Shown: one piece after another, positions 36,319 to 48,812 of the stretch | Position numbering within the stretch: position 1 is the first letter of the stretch | Layout: the number at the start of each line of letters is the position of its first letter | Origin: Cymodocea nodosa | Lineage: Eukaryota > Streptophyta > Magnoliopsida > Alismatales > Cymodoceaceae | Reading direction: 5' to 3' | Assembly (NCBI GenBank): GCA_036874045.1 | Contig: CM072336.1 | Coordinates: 11,002,501 to 11,066,500, forward strand | Length of the DNA stretch: 64,000 bases | The notes under the pieces: generated by a model | What the model saw: only the letters and a program-made list of their open reading frames with translations | Told to the model about the DNA's origin: nothing | Databases searched by the model: none | Position numbers and translations under genes: made by a program

Positions 36319-37498
36319 AGGTAACTTGTCCGATCTTGGTCTTTGTTATTTCTATAAGTAATCGTATATCTCCAGTCATGTGGTTGGATGCTCCATTGTC
36401 CATTATCCATTTTGATTTGTGTACCTCACTGGATTTTTCCATAAAGCATACATTTGTTAGATTTTCTTCTGAATCTGATGTTGATGAGGATTCGTTGTCT
36501 GATGTTGAATCCTTTGTTTCTTTACTTTGTGAAGTTGAAGAGTCATTCCATGTCACTTTAAGTGCCATTCTCTTTCTGAATTTCTTATTCCTGAAATTCC
36601 TCCTCGAATTCTTCTTATCTTTGTTGAGAGGACAATCAATTTGAAAGTGACCCGACCTGTTGCACTTGTAGCATATACTTTTGTCTTTCATGAATGACTT
36701 CTTCTCCATATCTCCAGATGTCTTTGCTGACCTGAAGTTCCTGCGTTTCTTAAATAGATTTCTAAATTTTCTGGTCAACAACAGTAAATCATCGTTAGAA
36801 TCACTAGTGACTTCTAAGACTTTATCAGCCTCAAAAGTCAGATCCCTTCTAGGATTTTTTCCTTTTGGATCTAAATGCTGTACTTCATAGGCTGTCAGAT
36901 TTCCTATGAGATCATCAAGAGTATATGTATTTAAGTCTTTGGACTCTTTAATAGATGTTGTCTTTTCAACCCAAATTTTAGTTAAAGATCTAAGGATCTT
37001 TCTTACCAAGTCTTTTTCCTCGAATTTCTTGCCTAAAGATTTTAATGAATTTACAATCTCAAGAAAGCGGGAAAACATGTCAGAGATACATTCATTTTCG
37101 TGCATTTTAAAAAACTCATATTTATGTACTAACATATTGATATTAGATTCCTTGACCTGATTAGTACCTTCGTTGGCAACTTCTAATGCATGCCATATCT
37201 CATATATAGTTTGATATGCAGAAACTTTATTAAATTGATCATGAGATAAAGCACAAAACAAGATGTTTAAACCTTTAACATTTAGTGTTATTCACTCCTT
37301 TTCATCAAAAGTCCAAGTATCATAGGGAGTCGTAACTAACACTATAGGATTGCTAATTATATGCCATAATTTGAAATCAATTGACTGAAAGAATACTTTC
37401 ATCCTATATTTCTAGTTGCCATAATTGCTACCTTCGAACATAGGAGGACGATTAGTGGTTTGTCCTTCAATCATAACTAAGATTTCAGAATTGTCCAT
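36281..37498 (-). pseudogene. D1 gag and protease
   Basis: Begins MDNSEILVMIEG at 37498, about 155 bp after the 5' LTR. Two in-frame stops lie in the first 80 codons (a TAG where Trp is expected in NYGxxKYRM, and a TGA). Then comes the SIRE-type Gag core (LVRKILRSLTKIWVEKTTSI), a CCHC zinc knuckle CYKCNRSGHFQIDCP that binds RNA, a basic then Ser/Glu-rich linker, and the protease start WIMDNGASNHMTGD. Copia proteases usually read DSGAS or DSGCS, so the catalytic Asp is kept and the next residue is changed. Frame is lost inside the protease at about 36285. Confidence 0.88.
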
Positions 37499-37654
37499 TT
37501 TATACAGATGATCTGAAGTAAATGATAGGAAAGATTGATTCCTAAATAGAGAAATGAAGGCTTTTCGGATGCTTTAAACAGTTTAAGTGCACTAATACTA
37601 GTTGTAGTAGAGCATAGTAAATCTAAAAAGAATAAGTGAAAAACAGATACTAGT

Positions 37655-38886
37655 TGTAGGATCGTCTGTATCACAAGAGGGGGGGTGAATTGTGTCTTTA
37701 GTAATTAAATACTAGCGGATAAAACAAGAGCACAAAACACTCGTAAATAAAATTCTATTCTTTTATTTCAAGATAGAATTTACAATATCTTTTCAGCTCA
37801 ATTCCCTTCTTGATGGTTTTGATACAGAAATGTTCGATATACAATTCGAATATAATAATAAAGCTCTTATTGAAAACTAATTTCGAATTGTATAAAACCT
37901 AATATTTCTTTGTCTTTGCTCAGCTTTTGTATCTCTTCTTCTTCAATTGTCGAATTTCCAGACTTCTTACGTTTGCAGCTCCTTTTCTGAAATTGCTTGG
38001 AATTTCGAACTTCTTCTGATGTTGGAGAATTTTTCAGAATATGAATATTCAAACTTAACTTTTCAGTTAGGGATCTAGATTGAATATTCAAACTTGGTTT
38101 TTGAGATTGGGATCCTCTGTTGTAATGTAGCTCGTACTCTCTATTAATAGTCAAACTCTGTTGTCTTTCACGTTTAGCATGTTCATCCACTTGATTTACA
38201 TTCCATAATCCACGTACTAATTTTCCCTTTAATCCAAATTACTTTCTATTTTAATTTCCACTTTCTCCACTTACAATTTGAATTTCCACGATCTCCACTT
38301 CGTAGATTCATCGAAGCTTTATCTTCTTGGAGTCTAGTAGAATATCTTCTAAGTCTTCGATTTAGTCGAATAGTTATCCTTTAAGTCCTGTAAAAACTCA
38401 AACACTTATCCTTTAACTCTTCAAGTTTTTGCACCTGCAAAACACGTGACTAAACAAAGAAACTTATCTGTTCATTAGTTCTTTTATAAAACTTGAACAG
38501 TTATCTATCCATGCATATAAAAACTCGAATAGTTATCTAACTATTCGATTTTTCATTACCGAACGCACATGAAAAACATGTGACAACTTAAAACATTAAA
38601 AACACACGTGCAGATAACCTTAACTATACGAGTTTTTAACATAAAGTATTTGACAAAAATGAAACGTTAACTATTCGAAAGTTTAACTATCCGAAACGTT
38701 AACTATCCGAAAGTTTAACTATTGCAAATCTAACTCTTCGGAAATCTTTAATTTATCCGACATAAAAATGAAACTTTCCGATAATTTGTTAACTATTATA
38801 CTTAGAGAAATATACTTAGAGAATATTATGTAAACTTATTTAAATACGATAATAAAGCATGTATCATCAAAATTAAATACCTAACA
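37655..38886 (-). repeat. 5' LTR of D1
   Basis: 1232 bp. Sense start TGTTAGGTATTTAATTTTGA at 38886; sense end ACGATCCTACA at 37655. The sequence that should be the initiator-Met primer site next to it (ACTAGTATCTG) matches TGGTATCAGAG only weakly. A run of four TTAACTATCCGAAAG-like units lies at about 38663-38722. Confidence 0.9.
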
Positions 38887-39408
38887 CCAATCTATTTCTC
38901 CTTCTTTCTCCCTCTTGTTGGAAGCACCAAGGTGGCCTACAAAAATTTGCTTCCCCCTCCCCTTGCATTTATGTTGGCTATGTATTCTCTCTCTATTTGA
39001 TGTGGCACCTTGGTTTTATCACCAATCCAATAGGATGCCATAGATCTAGGAGCGCCAATAAGGTGTTGGCATGCCCTCTTCTTTAAAGTTTAGTCCACTA
39101 ACTTTGATTTTTTACATCTTCTTTTGGTCTTTTGCATTAAGCTCCTTCCATATGTGTGTTATGTAAATTAATGGAAATTGAACTCCAAGAGACATTAGCC
39201 AACATAGGACTTTCAAAATAAAATCAATGAGTTTCATGTAAAATTATATCCAATGGGGGATGCACTTGTTAATTAAATTTCTATATTACACTATATTTCA
39301 AGACTTATATTACCCATAATTAATATCATTTATCCACCATACATAGATAATATCATGTAAAATTACTTATAAAATTCATTAAAAATGGGCAAAATTAAAG
39401 CTTGAACA

Positions 39409-39843
39409 CTTACTAATTAAACTATAAATTAGTCATTCAGAAAGTTTGGCTGTAACTATATCTTTCCATTTATATACTGTGTAATCATCTTTTTGATTAA
39501 TGACAAAAAGGGAGAGAAATGTTATAAATTCAATAGAAGAAGATGATTATGATTTTAATTGTATATATTATAAAGGGAGATGATATTTATGTGGTTATTG
39601 TAATCTGAAAGATAATCATGTGATTATTAAAATCTAAAGATATTTATGTAATTATTGACATCTGAAAGTTTTATTTCTGAGAGGTGAATTTTACACAAAC
39701 AATAGAAATAAGTTTAAGTGAACTTAAGTCAACAAACTTGTTTGTTGAATTAAAAATTAACCTAACGAAGGTGCTTTGTTGAGTTATATATATATTTCAT
39801 AATTTATTTAATATGGTTTTGTCATCATCAAAAAGGGGGAGAT
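39409..39843 (+). mobile_element. 3' internal end of a family B copia element with polypurine tract
   Basis: Noncoding. Contains GACAAAAAGGGAGAGAAATG near 39503, common between pol and the 3' LTR of SIRE-type elements, and ends in AAAAGGGGGAGA (39831-39842) immediately before a B LTR. The genes of this element are absent from the window, so it is a truncated copy. Confidence 0.7.
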
Positions 39844-40561
39844 TGTTGAGTATTTTGTTTTGATGATGTGTGCTGAATGAAAGTAATCATATTTGCTCAA
39901 TTACTATTGCTTGTAAAAGGAAATTAAGAACATCAATTATATAAAAAAAGTTTACTGATATAAATACTTATCTGTATTAGATCTGAAATTATACAAAGTT
40001 AAATAACTAGTTGTTTCGTTGCATTAATTTCTCATTTTGTAGTGAATTCTGCACATGTATTTTGGATCTAAATAACTGAAATTTTTCATTGAAAATTCGA
40101 AATGTAAATGTAGGTCAGAACTTGTTTATTTCGATAAAGGAAAAAGAGAAGACGTGAAGAAGTGGAAAACTGATAGTGATTAAACATGGAGGATATGCAT
40201 GAAGTGAATATATAGTATAAAAGGCATAGAATTCTCGTTGTTCAATTATCCCTGCACACCAAGTGAAAAATCTTTTCAGGGATCAAAAACACCTCTTCAG
40301 GGAAAAGCTCTCAAATGGAAGAAAATTCAGTGAAGTAGAAAAGGTCAGATTTATGTCATTAAAGATTTGAAGTATCAGAAGAAAGAAAATTCAGTGAAGC
40401 AGAGAAAGACAAAATATTCATCACTGAAGAATTGCTGAAGAAGAAAAAGAAGAAGAAGAAGAAAGATCTCAAACAAGAAGAAATGTTTTAATTTCCACAC
40501 ATTAGTTTTCTCTATTTGTAGTTATGAAATTATATAGATGAAACATGATATCGATATATAA

Positions 40562-42295
40562 TGTTAGTTCAATTATTTATCAGTTAATTTTGATGATGAA
40601 AAACATGTGGTTTAATTATTTCTGCCATATTTTAGCTGTCATTTTACTCAAATGAATCTTGGCTAACTGCTATGTACTCAAAGTCTTTTAAATTAGATTT
40701 CGGTAGGTTATTTTGTCTACATTGTATTGATCAGAGAGTTAATTTATAAGTCACCAAATAAAACAGGACAAATCGGATGGTTAAGCTTCTCTCTTGGCTT
40801 TTCAGATAGTTATATCAGTAACTATCCAAAAAGTATTTATCTTCGGTGAGTTAAGTCTTTTTATGTCCGGATATAACTTTTATGGTACGTATCTGAAATC
40901 CCTTCAGTTTCTAATAATTAAGGTTTTTCATTCCGGATAGTTATTTGTTTCTCTGATTTAATGTATTTTTGGTTACTTTCTTCTGAAGGACACGTGTTAG
41001 TCTCTCATCGCTTGACTTAAATGAGTTTTCGGAAGGTTACGATGTAATTATCCGAAAACTCTTAAGAATCAAAGAGTTACCTTTAGTAAGTATCTGAAAT
41101 TAGTTTTAAGCTTCGGATAGTTAAGTTTTTTATTATTTCTGACTTAAGTGACTTTTTAGAAGGTTACTTGTGTAACTATTTGAAATGACTTAAGGATCGG
41201 AGTGTTACCTTTTATAAGTATCCGAAACATGCCTTCTCTATTGGATAATTTATTTTTAATATTTTATGATGCTATTTCAGAAGGACATGTGTTTCAATTT
41301 TAATACATGACTTAAGTGGTCTTTCGGAATGTTAGTTCTATCTATCTGAAATGATTTTGAGTTTTGACAAGTTATCTTTCTAAGTCTCTCATTTTTTAAA
41401 AGCCTCCGAAGATTTTATTTTTACAGAAATTGCAACTATTATTAATTGACTAAGCATTGTAGCAAGTTATCTTTTGATTGCAGATCTTAACTTTATTATG
41501 ATTGAAGGTTGCTGGAAATGAATTACTACATAAGGCATCTGACCATTTCAGAATCCTTTCCACCTATGCAAATCTTGAAGGAAAAATAAAAAGGATTTTA
41601 GAAAACTGAAACACATACACACAAAATTTTTTTCAACACTCGAAAGGAGAAATTGTCTACTTAGCAATTCTGCAAACATTCTAAAGGTTCGTCTACAACA
41701 AAGTCTAGAAGATCAAAAGCTGCGGATCAATCAAGACTTCTCCTCAAAGCTTCTTTGTCAACTCTTCATTGGAGTTGATTTGGTCTTGTGCGTCTTTTTC
41801 ATTTTGAGTCTATGACTCCTAGTTTTAAACTGTTTTCTCATTAGCTTTAAAAACCCTAACTCACAACGGTGTTGTGAGTATAGCCTTCACAAGGTCGAGG
41901 CCTTGGTGAAGAGAGTGAAGTGTGACACTTCACTTGCTTAAGATTGGGGTCTTGAGTACACAAAGTTGGTGCTTTGTGTGAGGTTTTTGTTTAGCCTTTA
42001 AAAACATCATTAAGGTTGTTGCTTAGCTTGCAAAAACAACTTGTTTAAGGTTTGTGGTTAGCCTTAAAAACACTTAGTGGAATTCTCGAGGTTGTGGCCT
42101 TGAGGAGTGGACTACCTAGTTTTGGGAACCACTATAAATCTCTTGGTGCTCTTTACTTTCTGCACTACAAGTTTTAATTCCAAAATCAATTAATCAGGGT
42201 TCATTAGTGTCAACAGCTTCCGAAATTTTTAAAAGCAAAATAAATTTTATTAGGACACTATTCACCCCCTTCTAGTGTGTCATTCGATCCTTTCA
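40562..42295 (+). repeat. 5' LTR of C1
   Basis: 1734 bp, TGTTAGTTCAATTATTTATC to ...ATTCGATCCTTTCA. 40740-41400 carries repeated GGATAGTTA/TAACTATCCGAA-type motifs separated by ACTTAAGT and CACGTG words. Confidence 0.93.
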
Positions 42296-42297
42296 AG

Positions 42298-42309
42298 TGG
42301 TATTAGAGC
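42298..42309 (+). other. C1 primer-binding site, initiator-Met tRNA type
   Basis: TGGTATTAGAGC, two bases after the LTR. One base differs from the usual plant TGGTATCAGAGC. It primes minus-strand DNA synthesis. Confidence 0.88.
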
Positions 42310-42347
42310 AGGTTATCTCTGTAATAGATTTAATCAATCTAAGATTA

Positions 42348-43166
42348 ATGGTAGAGGGTTAGCATGTACACCGATCTCCACTCTTTGATGGAAATAATTA
42401 TGGCTTTTGGAAAAATAAAATGACTAATTTTTTAAAATCTATGGATGTGAAGGTATGGAGAGCAGTGGTTCATGGAATACAACTTCCAAATGTTCTTGAA
42501 GACATGTGAAATGATAAAGATGAATATGGACCAACTGTTGATATTACTAAATATAGAGGAATGATAGGTTCTCTTCTTTATTTAAATGCTTCTAGACTTG
42601 ATATCATGTTCAGTGTTTATGCCTGTGCTCGTATTCAAGCTCAACCAAAAGAATCTCACCTATCTACAGTTAAAAGGATAATGAAATACCTACAAGGAAC
42701 TTCAAATTTTGGTTTAATGTATTTCAAAGATAGCAGTTTGGATCTAATTAGATACAATGATGCTGATTATGTTGGATGCAAATCTGATAGAAAGAGTACT
42801 AGTAGAACTTGCCAACTATTTGGCAGTTCATTAATTTCAAGGTTTAGTAAGAAGCAGAATTGTGTTGCCTTATCAACTACTAAAGCTGAATATGTTGCTG
42901 CTGCCCTATGTTGTGCACAAATTCTTTGGATGAAACAAATTATGAAAGATTATGGAATTAAATATGGAAAAACTCCTATTAATTGTGATAGTAATAGCAC
43001 AATAAGTTTGTCAAAGAACCCTGTGTTGCACTCTCGGGCAAAACATATTGAGATAAGACACCATTTTTTGAGAGATAATGTTATGAAGGATAACATTGAG
43101 CTGAATTTTGTTTCTACTCATGAGCAGTTGGTAGATATTTTCACAAAGCCTCTTGAAGAAAAATAG
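42348..43166 (+). pseudogene. C1 gag start fused in frame to RT end/RNase H
   Basis: The first about 54 codons are a SIRE-type Gag N terminus (SPLFDGNNYGFWKNKM, MDVKVWRAVVHG). Directly afterwards, in the same frame, comes the C-terminal pol: DKDEYGPTVD, YRGMIGSLLYLNASRLDIMF, then RNase H (ADYVGCKSDRKST, CDSNSTISL) to TKPLEEK. Everything between, several kilobases in D1, is deleted. Stops occur at codon 5 and at the junction. The RNase H motif that should read STTEAEY is STTKAEY, so the catalytic Glu is lost as well. It is homologous to D1 pol at 34000-33350. It shows how C1 arose by an internal deletion. Confidence 0.87.
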
Positions 43167-44703
43167 TTTATCAAATTGAGAAGAGATTTAGGAATATGCT
43201 GCCTAAATGATTTTTAGCTTTACCTACTATCTTTTATCTTCTACTTTTTTCCATATTTACTTCACCATCTCATTTTCTATTATTTGTTTATATTGAGTTA
43301 TTTTGATAATCTATTTCTGTTTAATCCTTATTTTGAGTTATTTCTTGAGAATATTTACAAATTATTATTTTTCAAACTTTAAAACAAAAACAAAACAACC
43401 AACACTCTTCATGGGATTTTCTATTGAGTTTATAAATTACAATGATTTCATACATCTATATTAAAATCAACTCAGAATAACTCACAAAATTACTCAAGGT
43501 TTCTGCTCCACAAATAGAATAATGTCCACATGACACTTAGAATAGGGATCTAAATCCGAAAAATAGCCAAGTTACCTTCTTAATTCAGTGATTGTATTCC
43601 TATTTGCTAGACTGAATGTTACATGATTAGATAATTTAGATGTATTTAATATGTGAGGATGAAAAATAAGGAAAAGTGGTTGGAAGCAATAAGACTCAAG
43701 ATATTTAACTTGATCTTGTCCAAATGTTTTTAACTTTCTACACTTTCCCTTTTTCAGTATTGTCAAAGTGATTGCCATTATAAAAATAAAAATAAAAACC
43801 TCTGATTATGGCTATGTAGTACTGACAGTTTCATAATTATCAAAGATCTTCTTTTCCTCTTAATTAATTACATAATAGACATTGTTAAGGGAAAATATAC
43901 CTTGGGTTGCTTCATGGAAATTTCAAACTAGTTGGAGAGAACATATTAAATAATTCTGAATTTTTCTATTCTAAAAACATTAAGTTATAACACTAAAGTT
44001 TATGAAAACTGATTTTTTAAGGTTAATAAGGTGAACCATAGGATCAAGTTCTTATACTAAGTGAAATGTGTTATTTATCTTAATGTGGAGCCTTGAATAT
44101 TTCAGTAATTCTCACACAAATAAAAATAAAAATAATAATAATATTTTTAATTTAAAAAAATGAATGATAAATATATATATATATTTTTATATATCTATAT
44201 ATATAATCATAAATAATAATAAAAATTAATAATAAAAATACAAATACCACAACAAAATTTTTTTTTCTTGCTGATTTCTTTTATTCAAAAATTCAGGGGG
44301 AGTTTATTCTTTTTGATATGTCTGATTTTCTCAATTTTAAGCTCTATCCTTTCTTAGTCAGCATATTTTTAGGGGGAGTTATTTTCTTTACTTGATTAGG
44401 TGCTGGAAGTCTTCGGAGAGTTAGCTTTTTGTCTTAAGGGCTTTTCAGATAGTTAAGTTGTAACTATCCGAAAAATCCTTAGTTTCGGCAAGTTCCTATC
44501 TTGTGACCTTTTTTTTTTTCCAGATAGTTATTCTATAACTATCCAAAATTCTCTTTTTTTCAGTAAGTTCGACCTCTAACTCACCGATCTCTAGAACTTT
44601 TCGATATTTATATGCTTTCGGAGGGTTATCTTCTCACTTTGCCTTAACCTTCCGATTCTCAAATCCTTCGTCTGCTTCATTTCTTTTTCGTGCCTTCTCC
44701 TTC
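43167..44703 (+). other. C1 noncoding region
   Basis: No gene. Contains an AT/TA-rich low-complexity tract (44110-44260), two AGGGGGAGTT stretches (near 44296 and 44372), and a short array of hairpin motifs with CGGAGAGTTA, AACTATCCGAAA and similar words (44400-44660). Confidence 0.6.
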
Positions 44704-46870
44704 ATGGCTTCGTCTAGACATTTTTCTGCCCTCTCTCAGCAAGAGCAAGAACAACAGATTCAAATAATGGAACAAGATCTCTAGACAGGTATGGCAGATC
44801 TTTCTCCTGTAAAAGCTTAACTCATTATTTCTACTGGAGAAGAGGTCATTGATATTGAGTCAGTTTATGGAACCTCAGAAATAGTCACTCATTTCCTGTG
44901 TTTGGAGAAACAATTGTCTGTTCTTTGTAAATTTCGTCCTATTACCACCTTTGTTAAAAGTGGGAATAGTTGAAAACCAAAAAGCCTTCCTCGAGAAAAT
45001 ACAACAAACCCTGTACTGGACATAAGAAATAGAAGACCATGTCTACCTATTCTTCATAGTGTAGTAAGATAGATTCTGTTGCTCCTAGGGTTTCTAAGGA
45101 TTCTTCCTCGGATGATGAAGACATATTTACTACCAAAATTAACTCCTTAGAACCTCAATTTAAATCTGTTTATGAGGCTTATGTTAGCCAATTTTTGAGT
45201 ACTTTTGAGGATACTAGGGCATCTAAGAAACGTGAATTGCATATGGCCCTATAGTTACAAGCTACCTTACTCAAGAGGAGAAATCTAGTGTTACTCAATC
45301 GACTCAGTAATCAACTAGAAATAAAAATTCAAGAGTCTTCTGAACCTGCTTGTTATCATGTTGCTTCTGATATGGCAGATAAGTAGAAATTTATTGCTGA
45401 ACTAGAATTCTATTTGCCTAAGAAAGGAGTTGATTTCAGGTATGTTGCTGGAAGAACTCATTCTAAATCTCCTGAGCTAACTATTGGCTCTTTATATCAA
45501 ACTGCTCCTGGTTCTCCTAAATTGATTTCTCCATTTCCACAGGATTTACTGCTTGCTTCTCCTATTCCTTCCTTTGAGGCTGTCAAAACTCAATTCACAC
45601 ACTCTAGGAGAAGAAAGAAAACTCTCTCCTCTCATTCGAGTTTTGCCAAACCTCTTTCTATAAATAAAGAAGACTCCACACCTCCTTCTTTTGATGCAGA
45701 ATCTCAACCAATTTCTTCTCTCACAGTCATATTTTGATACAAGGATTGTATGCAGATTCGAGCTCTGCTCCTGTTTCTCCATCTCCTCCACCTTCTGAAA
45801 CCCCTTTAGCAGATGAAACTCTAGAGGTTCCAGTCAATTATTCTTCAGATATCCCTACAGATGTATATTATTTCAGATCTTCTACAGCTAGGGATCTCTT
45901 TTTCAATAAATATCAAGGAATGAAGATCATCTATAATAGACCTGTAAATTTTCAAGGAATGGATACAATTCACAGTCTGCTCAATCATCAAGGGCTTTTA
46001 GGTCTTATTTCTCCTTCATCAGGTTTATCCATTTTTGAAGACCTAATTCCCCTTTTCTACTTAAATCTTGAGATTTTTCCACATTTTTTACTCTTGCACC
46101 TACAACATCAAATAATAAGGATTGATGGAGAATTTTTGAAGACCCTTTTTGGAATACCATCTACTAGTATAAATATTGCTTTTTCTCCATCAAAACTAGG
46201 GTGGCAGGAATCAAAAATGAATAAATTGATTGGCAAAACTCCTAATAAACATTTTAAGTTAGTTAAGACTGTAGATCTTCATGGTTTGGCCTAGATGATT
46301 GCCACCATTCTGTCTTCCTCTATATTTCAGAAAATAGGTCATGCAGATGGATTGGAGAGGAAAGTCTACCAAGCCACTTATGTTATGATGGCTGGTATAA
46401 AGGTTAACTGGGCAAAAGTAATTATTGCTCAGATTACTCATCTACAAAGTTTTCTATTTTATGGAGATTTCATTTATCATTTGATGGCCAGATATATTGA
46501 TTTATCGGGCAAACCTCTGAAATCCATTAAAAGAAGAGTACTACAGATTAAGGATCTTTAAAGAATGTCCTCCTCTAATCCGGTTGAATTGCCCCCTCCT
46601 TTTCAACCATCTACAACTCAAAATTCAGCATCTCATTCAATAGCAACTTCACCTCCTACCGCAACTCCTTCTGTAGAAACTCCACCTCCTGCAACACCTA
46701 CTCCAGCTCTAACAACTCCATCTACAGTAGTTGACAGTTCTGTTACCGTCTTAAAATAGAATGAGCTTCTACTTCAACATAATCAGATGCTTTTGGATCA
46801 AGTAGCTCATTTAGAACAACTTCTGAGGGAGAGGGATAATTTAATTCAAGATTTGTTATAGAAAAAGTCA
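44704..46870 (+). pseudogene. C1 extra ORF, plant-transposon-protein-like, broken
   Basis: Starts MASSRHFSALSQQEQEQQIQ at 44704, soon interrupted by stops, and continues in shifting frames. From 45734 one frame holds the conserved domain: FRSSTARDLFFNKYQGMKI, IIYNRPVNFQGM, NHQGLLGLIS, LIPLFYLNLEIF, a TAG at 46292, then IKVNWAKVIIAQ and SFLFYGDF. A proline/serine/threonine-rich tail (TPPPATPTPALTT) follows a second stop, then a leucine-rich, probably coiled-coil end. It is the counterpart of the D1 extra ORF (29760-28907) and of the F2 ORF (59878-58808). The position after RNase H matches the Sirevirus envelope-like ORF position; no membrane segment is obvious. Confidence 0.72.
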
Positions 46871-47064
46871 ACTGAACCTTAGACTTTTTATTTTCCTTTG
46901 ATGTAATTTTCTTTATTTGTTTTACTTTGTATCCATATTGTTTCTTACTCTTCATCAATGAATTTACATTTTATTTATCTCCGAGTATCCTTCAATAAAT
47001 TGCCTTCACTTTTTAATTTTGACAAAGGGGAAGAATATATCTATTTATAGTTTTGTCATCATCG

Positions 47065-47076
47065 AAAAGGGGGAGA
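47065..47076 (+). other. C1 polypurine tract
   Basis: AAAAGGGGGAGA next to the 3' LTR start at 47078; primer for plus-strand synthesis. Identical in type to those of D1 and the B element. Confidence 0.9.
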
Positions 47077-47077
47077 T

Positions 47078-48812
47078 TGTTAGTTCAATTATTTATCAAT
47101 TAATTTTGATGATGAAAAATGTGTGGCTTAATTATTTCTACCATATTTTAGCTATCATTTTACTCAAATGAATCTTAACTAACTACTATGTACTCAAAGT
47201 CTTTTAAATTAGATTTTGGTAGGTTATTTTGTCTATAATGTATTGATCAAAGAGTTAATTTATAAGTTACCAAACAAAACAGGACAAATTAGATGGTTAA
47301 GCTTCTCTCCTAGCTTTTCGGATAGTTATATCAGTAACTATTCGAAAAGTATTTATCTTTGGTGAGTTAAGTCTTTTTATGTTCGGATATAACTTTTATG
47401 GTAAGTATCCGAAATCCCTTCAGTTTCGGATAGTTAAGGTTTTTCATTCCGAATAGTTAGTTGTTTCTCTGATTTAATATATTTTCGGTTACTTTCTTCT
47501 GAAGGACACGTGTCAGTCTCTCATCGCTTAACTTAAGTGACTTTTCAGAAGGTTATGATGTAACTATCCGAAAACTCTTAAGAATCAGAGAGTTACCTTC
47601 AGTAAGTATCCGAAATTAGTTTTAAGCTTCAGATAGTTAAGTTTTTTATTATTTTTGACTTAAGTGACTTTTTGGAAGGTTACCTGTGTAACTATCCGAA
47701 ATGACTTAAGGATCGGAGAGTTGTCTTTTATAAGTATCTGAAACATGCCTTCTCTATCAGATAGTTTATTTTTAATATTTTATGATGTTGTTTCAGAAGG
47801 ACACGTGTTTCAATTTTAATACATGACTTAAGTGGTCCTTCGGAATGTTAGTTCTATCTATTTGAAATGATTTTGAGTTTCGGCAAGTTATCTTTCTAAG
47901 TCTCCGATTTTCTAAAAGCCTCCAAAGATTTTATTTTTACAGAAACTACAACTATTATTAATTGACTAACCATTGTGGCAAGATATCTTTTGATTGCAGA
48001 TCTCAACTTTATTATGATTGAAGGTTGTTGGAAATGAATTATTGCATAAGGCATCTGACCATTTTAGAATTCTTTCCACCTATGCAAATCTCGAAGGAAA
48101 AATAAAAAGGATTTGTAGAAAACTGAAACACATACACACAGAATTTTTTTCAACACTCGAAAGGAGAAATTGTTTGCTCAACAATTCTGCAAATATTCTG
48201 AAGATTCGTTTGCAACAAAGTCTAGAAGATCAAAAGCTGTAGATCAATCAAAACTTCTCCTCAGAGCTTCTTTGTCAACTCTTCATTGGAGTTGATCTGG
48301 TCTTGTGTGTCTTTTTCATTTTGAGTCTGTGACTCCTAGTTTTAAACTATTTTCTCGTTAGCTTTAAAAACCCTAACTCACAAGGGTGTTGTGAGTATAC
48401 CCTTCACAAGGTCGGGGCCTTGGTGAAGAGAGTGAAGTGTGACACTTCACTTGCTCAAGATTGGGGTCTTGAGTACACAAAGTTGGTGCTTTGTGTGAGG
48501 TTTTTGTTTAACCTTTAAAAACATCTGTAAGGTTGTTGCTTAGCCTGCAAAAGAAACTTGTTTAGGGTTTGTGCTTAGCCTTAAAAGCACTTAGTGGAAT
48601 TCTCGAGGTTGTGGCATTGAGGAGTGGACTACCCAGTTTGGGGAACCACTATAAATCTCTTTGTATTCTTTACTTTCTGCACTACAAGTTTTAATTCCAA
48701 AATCAATTAATCAGGGTTCATTAGTGTCAACAGCTTCTGAAATTTTTAAAAGCAAAATAATTTTATTAGGACACTATTCACCCCCCCTCTAGTGTGCCAT
48801 TCGATCCTTTCA
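47078..48812 (+). repeat. 3' LTR of C1
   Basis: 1735 bp, TGTTAGTTCAATTATTTATC to ...ATTCGATCCTTTCA. Hairpin-motif array at 47240-47900, generally better preserved than in the 5' LTR. Confidence 0.93.

Larger units (their letters stand above)
27151..38886 (-). mobile_element. Full-length SIRE-like Ty1/copia element D1
   Basis: 11.7 kb, minus strand. Two LTRs (37655-38886 and 27151-28389) differ at a few percent of positions. Flanks CCAAG and CCAAT look like a decayed target duplication. Order on the minus strand: 5' LTR, degenerate primer site, gag, protease, integrase, RT, RNase H, a long noncoding stretch, an extra ORF region, polypurine tract (AAAAGGGGGAGA, about 28402-28391) and 3' LTR. 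Copia gene order, a CCHC Gag, the AAAAGGGGGAGA tract and an extra ORF after pol point to the Sirevirus (SIRE/Maximus) lineage. All genes carry stops, so it cannot move by itself. Confidence 0.9.
24525..39408 (-). mobile_element. Family A gypsy LTR A1, split by A2 and D1
   Basis: Three segments of one minus-strand LTR: 24525-25165, 26785-27150 and 38892-39408. They rejoin exactly when solo LTR A2 and copia element D1, with one copy of each target duplication, are removed. Read on the minus strand it begins TGTTCAAGCTTTAATTTTGC at 39408. Its other end has decayed from TGTTGAG to TATTGAG on the plus strand. Flanks CTTAT and CTTAC look like a 5-bp target duplication with one change. No gypsy genes are present, so this is a solo LTR about 1.5 kb long. 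Confidence 0.7.
40562..48812 (+). mobile_element. Nonautonomous copia element C1 (SIRE-like), complete ends
   Basis: 8.25 kb with LTRs 40562-42295 and 47078-48812, a 5-bp target duplication TATAA (40557-40561 and 48813-48817), an initiator-Met-type primer site at 42298 and a polypurine tract at 47065-47076. The LTRs have diverged visibly, mostly by transitions. The internal region keeps only the start of gag, joined to the end of RT/RNase H, plus a degenerate extra ORF. It therefore lacks protease, integrase and most of RT, and would have depended on enzymes from a related element. Confidence 0.93.

Noticed and set aside
36303..37160. Plus-strand frames opposite D1 gag
   Set aside because: Shadows of the well-supported minus-strand gag and protease.
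48018..48242. 74-codon frame in the C1 3' LTR
   Set aside because: The matching frame in the 5' LTR is interrupted, and the sequence is LTR R/U5.
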